Source: Crocinitomix algicola
GTDB lineage: Bacteria; Bacteroidota; Bacteroidia; Flavobacteriales_D; Crocinitomicaceae
Assembly (NCBI RefSeq): GCF_001661595.2
Contig: NZ_LYPF02000010.1
Location: forward strand, 62,001 to 126,000
DNA length: 64,000 nucleotides
Direction: 5' to 3'
Each line of letters opens with the position of its first letter. The first letter of the stretch is position 1. Both the position numbers and the translations under genes were made by a program. The notes beneath the pieces were generated by a model. The model ran no database searches and was not told the DNA's origin. It worked only from the letters and a program-made list of their open reading frames with translations. Positions 62,102 to 64,000 of the stretch are shown in pieces.

Positions 62102-64000
62102 TTGAAAAACTATTGTCAGAAAATATTATTTATTTATGTTTTATTCCAAAGTGTATATAGCTATACGCAGGAGCAAACAATAAAGACATTTCCTATTACC
62201 AATGATACTATACAATTTGATACAGTTTCGGTTTACAGGTCTGGCTTTCAAGTTTTCAACAATAAACGGGAGATTAGGAATTATTATTTAAATGGTATTG
62301 ATGCGAAACTGGTCGTAAAAGATAGTTTAGTAGGAGGTGAAATTGAAATAAGATATACCAAAATGCCGTATAATTTCAATCAGCCGTTCGCGCACAAGTC
62401 AGATAGTATAATCGTTTCTGACACCATTTCAACTTTCGACCCATTTATATACTCTGTCTCTACATCAAATCCTAATACCGACTTATTTGGTTCTTCCAAA
62501 CTCAATAAGCAAGGAAGTATATCAAGAGGAATTACAGTTGGCAATGCCCAAAACTTGAGTGTTCAATCTACTCTAAACCTACAGCTAGATGGACAAATTG
62601 CTCCAAATTTATTTTTGAAAGGGTCAATATCCGATGATAATGTACCGTTTCAACCAGAAGGAAACACACAAAAATTACAAGAATTTGATCAAGTGTATCT
62701 TCAGATCTACAACAGTGATTTTGCATTGATTGGCGGAGATTTTTGGCTTAAAAAACCAAAAGGCTATTTTCTAAATTACAATAAACGAACCCAAGGGGTC
62801 TCTATTGAAGCGAATCATGATTTAGGATGGATTGGGTTCAAAGGCCAAGCTGCACACAAAGTTAGTGGGGCATTTTCGAAAGGTAAATTTTCAAGAAATA
62901 TTATACAAGGTGTTGAGGGGAATCAAGGTCCTTATCGTTTAACAGGAGCGGAAAATGAATCCTACATTGTGATTCTTGCTGGAACAGAAAAGGTGTATTT
63001 AGATGGTAAGTTAATGACAAGGGGCCAAGAATTTGATTATACCATTGATTACAATACGGCGGAAGTAACATTTACGGCAAATAACTTAATTACAAAAGAT
63101 GTGAGAATGGTTATTGAGTTCCAGTATTCAGACTTGAACTATGCCCGTTCGTTGTTCGCCTATAACGCAGAGTTTACTGGTGATCGATACCATACTTGGG
63201 TGAATGTTTACTCAGAACAGGATGCAAAAAACCAAACTATTCAACAAACACTTACAAGCGAAAAAAGGCAAATACTCAGCGAAGCTGGAGACAGCCTTTT
63301 CGATGCTTTTTCGTCGAGTATTGATAGTATCGGTTACTCCGAAAACCGTATTCTATATAACTTAACCGATTCTTTGGGTTATGATTCGGTTTTGGTTTTC
63401 AGTGTAAACCCATCTACGGCTAATTTCCAAGCATTTTTTTCAGAAGTTCCTATGGGGCAAGGAGACTATGTTTTTGACCGTTACACTGCTAATGGTAGAG
63501 TCTATAAATGGGTAGCTCCAATTGACGGGGTATCTCAAGGAAATTACGCACCTGTTCAATTGCTCATTGCTCCGCAAAAAAAGCAAATGTTTGTGGTGGG
63601 ATCTTCCTATCGTATCGCTCCTCACATCAATAGTTCTGTTGAACTTGCTTTATCCAATCAAGATCAAAACACATTCTCCGATTTACATGCCGAAGACAAC
63701 CAAGGAATTGGATTAAAATGGAAACTGAATGCAAAACAACCCCTGGGTAAAAAAAGAAAGCTACAACTTATAACCCATGTAAACTTTGAGTACAACGAAG
63801 AAAATTTCAAGCAAATTCAATGGTTCAGGTCAGTTGAATTTGATCGCGACTGGAATGTACGAAATCAGAATTTTAAAGGGAATCAATACTTATCTAATAT
63901 TTCTCTTAAACTTCTCAGTAGAAATTGGGGAGCAATTAATTATAATTTTGAAAATTTCACTTGGGGAGAAGATTATTTTGGGATAAGGAATAATGGAAAT
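62102..64000 (+). CDS. Large exported envelope protein, N-terminal part (runs off the window)
   Basis: An open frame of 633 codons from TTG 62102 to the window end, with no stop. I translated it throughout and found it continuous. The N-terminus is a signal peptide ('KILFIYVLFQSVYSYTQ'). Later segments such as 'TEKVYLDGKLMTRGQEFDYTIDYNTAEVTFTANNLITKD' and 'EFQYSDLNYARSLFAYNAEF' belong to a large conserved Bacteroidota envelope protein family of unknown function that ends in a barrel-like region; the part from ~470 on already looks like barrel strands. The start is TTG because a stop in frame (62063) rules out any earlier ATG; an ATG at 62092 is in another frame. Confidence 0.75.
   Translation, partial: MKNYCQKILFIYVLFQSVYSYTQEQTIKTFPITNDTIQFDTVSVYRSGFQVFNNKREIRNYYLNGIDAKLVVKDSLVGGEIEIRYTKMPYNFNQPFAHKSDSIIVSDTISTFDPFIYSVSTSNPNTDLFGSSKLNKQGSISRGITVGNAQNLSVQSTLNLQLDGQIAPNLFLKGSISDDNVPFQPEGNTQKLQEFDQVYLQIYNSDFALIGGDFWLKKPKGYFLNYNKRTQGVSIEANHDLGWIGFKGQAAHKVSGAFSKGKFSRNIIQGVEGNQGPYRLTGAENESYIVILAGTEKVYLDGKLMTRGQEFDYTIDYNTAEVTFTANNLITKDVRMVIEFQYSDLNYARSLFAYNAEFTGDRYHTWVNVYSEQDAKNQTIQQTLTSEKRQILSEAGDSLFDAFSSSIDSIGYSENRILYNLTDSLGYDSVLVFSVNPSTANFQAFFSEVPMGQGDYVFDRYTANGRVYKWVAPIDGVSQGNYAPVQLLIAPQKKQMFVVGSSYRIAPHINSSVELALSNQDQNTFSDLHAEDNQGIGLKWKLNAKQPLGKKRKLQLITHVNFEYNEENFKQIQWFRSVEFDRDWNVRNQNFKGNQYLSNISLKLLSRNWGAINYNFENFTWGEDYFGIRNNGN

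Noticed and set aside
62092-64000. Apparent lack of a long gene at the right edge, with several short frames in the region
   Set aside because: Translating from TTG 62102 shows one continuous frame to base 64000 without a stop; the short frames are in other phases. The gene simply runs off the window, so it is not a pseudogene.

Overview
The window looks like a chromosomal segment of a low-GC member of the Bacteroidota, most likely Flavobacteriales. The reasons are: type IX secretion (T9SS) components (a PorP/SprF protein, a PorZ protein) and at least six secreted proteins with T9SS sorting domains; CCDC81-like HU/SPOR and YwqK-repeat proteins; and promoters with the Bacteroidota -7 box TAnnTTTG instead of -35/-10 elements. 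I see no integrase, transposase, CRISPR array or rRNA, so this is a stable housekeeping region with surface-protein genes spread through it.

Layout. 1-9.3 kb: the end of a DUF4382 protein, then a co-directional run of a 1715-residue surface protein (T9SS type B signal), PorP/SprF, an OmpA/PD40 protein and a SiaB-like kinase. 9.3-13.1 kb: a twitch-type radical SAM enzyme overlapping a polyphosphate kinase 2 gene, then two tandem membrane TerB/J-domain co-chaperones and a tiny membrane ORF. 13.1-21.9 kb: a beta-barrel protein, galE, a YceI lipoprotein, BrkB, a bestrophin, a YwqK-repeat protein, a GC-rich structured intergenic element, LysE and exodeoxyribonuclease III. 22-33.9 kb: radA, porZ-recO, small proteins, an M43 metalloprotease, a C1 peptidase, an HU/SPOR protein and a short TonB-plug protein. 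34-41.2 kb: rlmN, then a minus-strand coaX-OMP-TPR-lptC block and tRNA-Phe. 41.3-47.5 kb: a REC-PAS histidine kinase divergent from YtxH, holin-X-like, small ORF, AI-2E permease, receiver, NtrC-type regulator and a second BrkB, which together look like one envelope-stress module. 47.6-56 kb: an FKBP lipoprotein, a Rof-like antiterminator, a VCBS surface protein, a DNA-repair block (SPL-like radical SAM, AlkD-like, xseB, xseA), trpS, plsC, gatC and slyD. 56-64 kb: two T9SS cargo proteins, a 490-base AT-rich gap, a sensor kinase lacking its phospho-acceptor histidine, a DUF3124 lipoprotein, a Rieske protein, and a large envelope protein that runs off the right edge.

How it fits together. Surface biology dominates: secretion machinery, cargo, LPS export (LptC), outer-membrane proteins and lipoproteins lie among information-processing genes (radA, recO, xth, xseAB, rlmN, trpS, gatC). 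No clear new defence or mobile system was found. The points most worth follow-up are the two-component/YtxH/holin/AI-2E/BrkB cluster, the histidine-less kinase, a recurrent -7 box only 4-9 nt from start codons (leaderless mRNAs, several with TTG/GTG starts), a SiaB kinase tied to a T9SS surface operon, and an 18-bp hairpin in a divergent intergenic region. Many start sites were moved from the longest ORF to a start supported by a signal peptide or promoter box. All functional calls come from reading motifs by eye; no database search was run.
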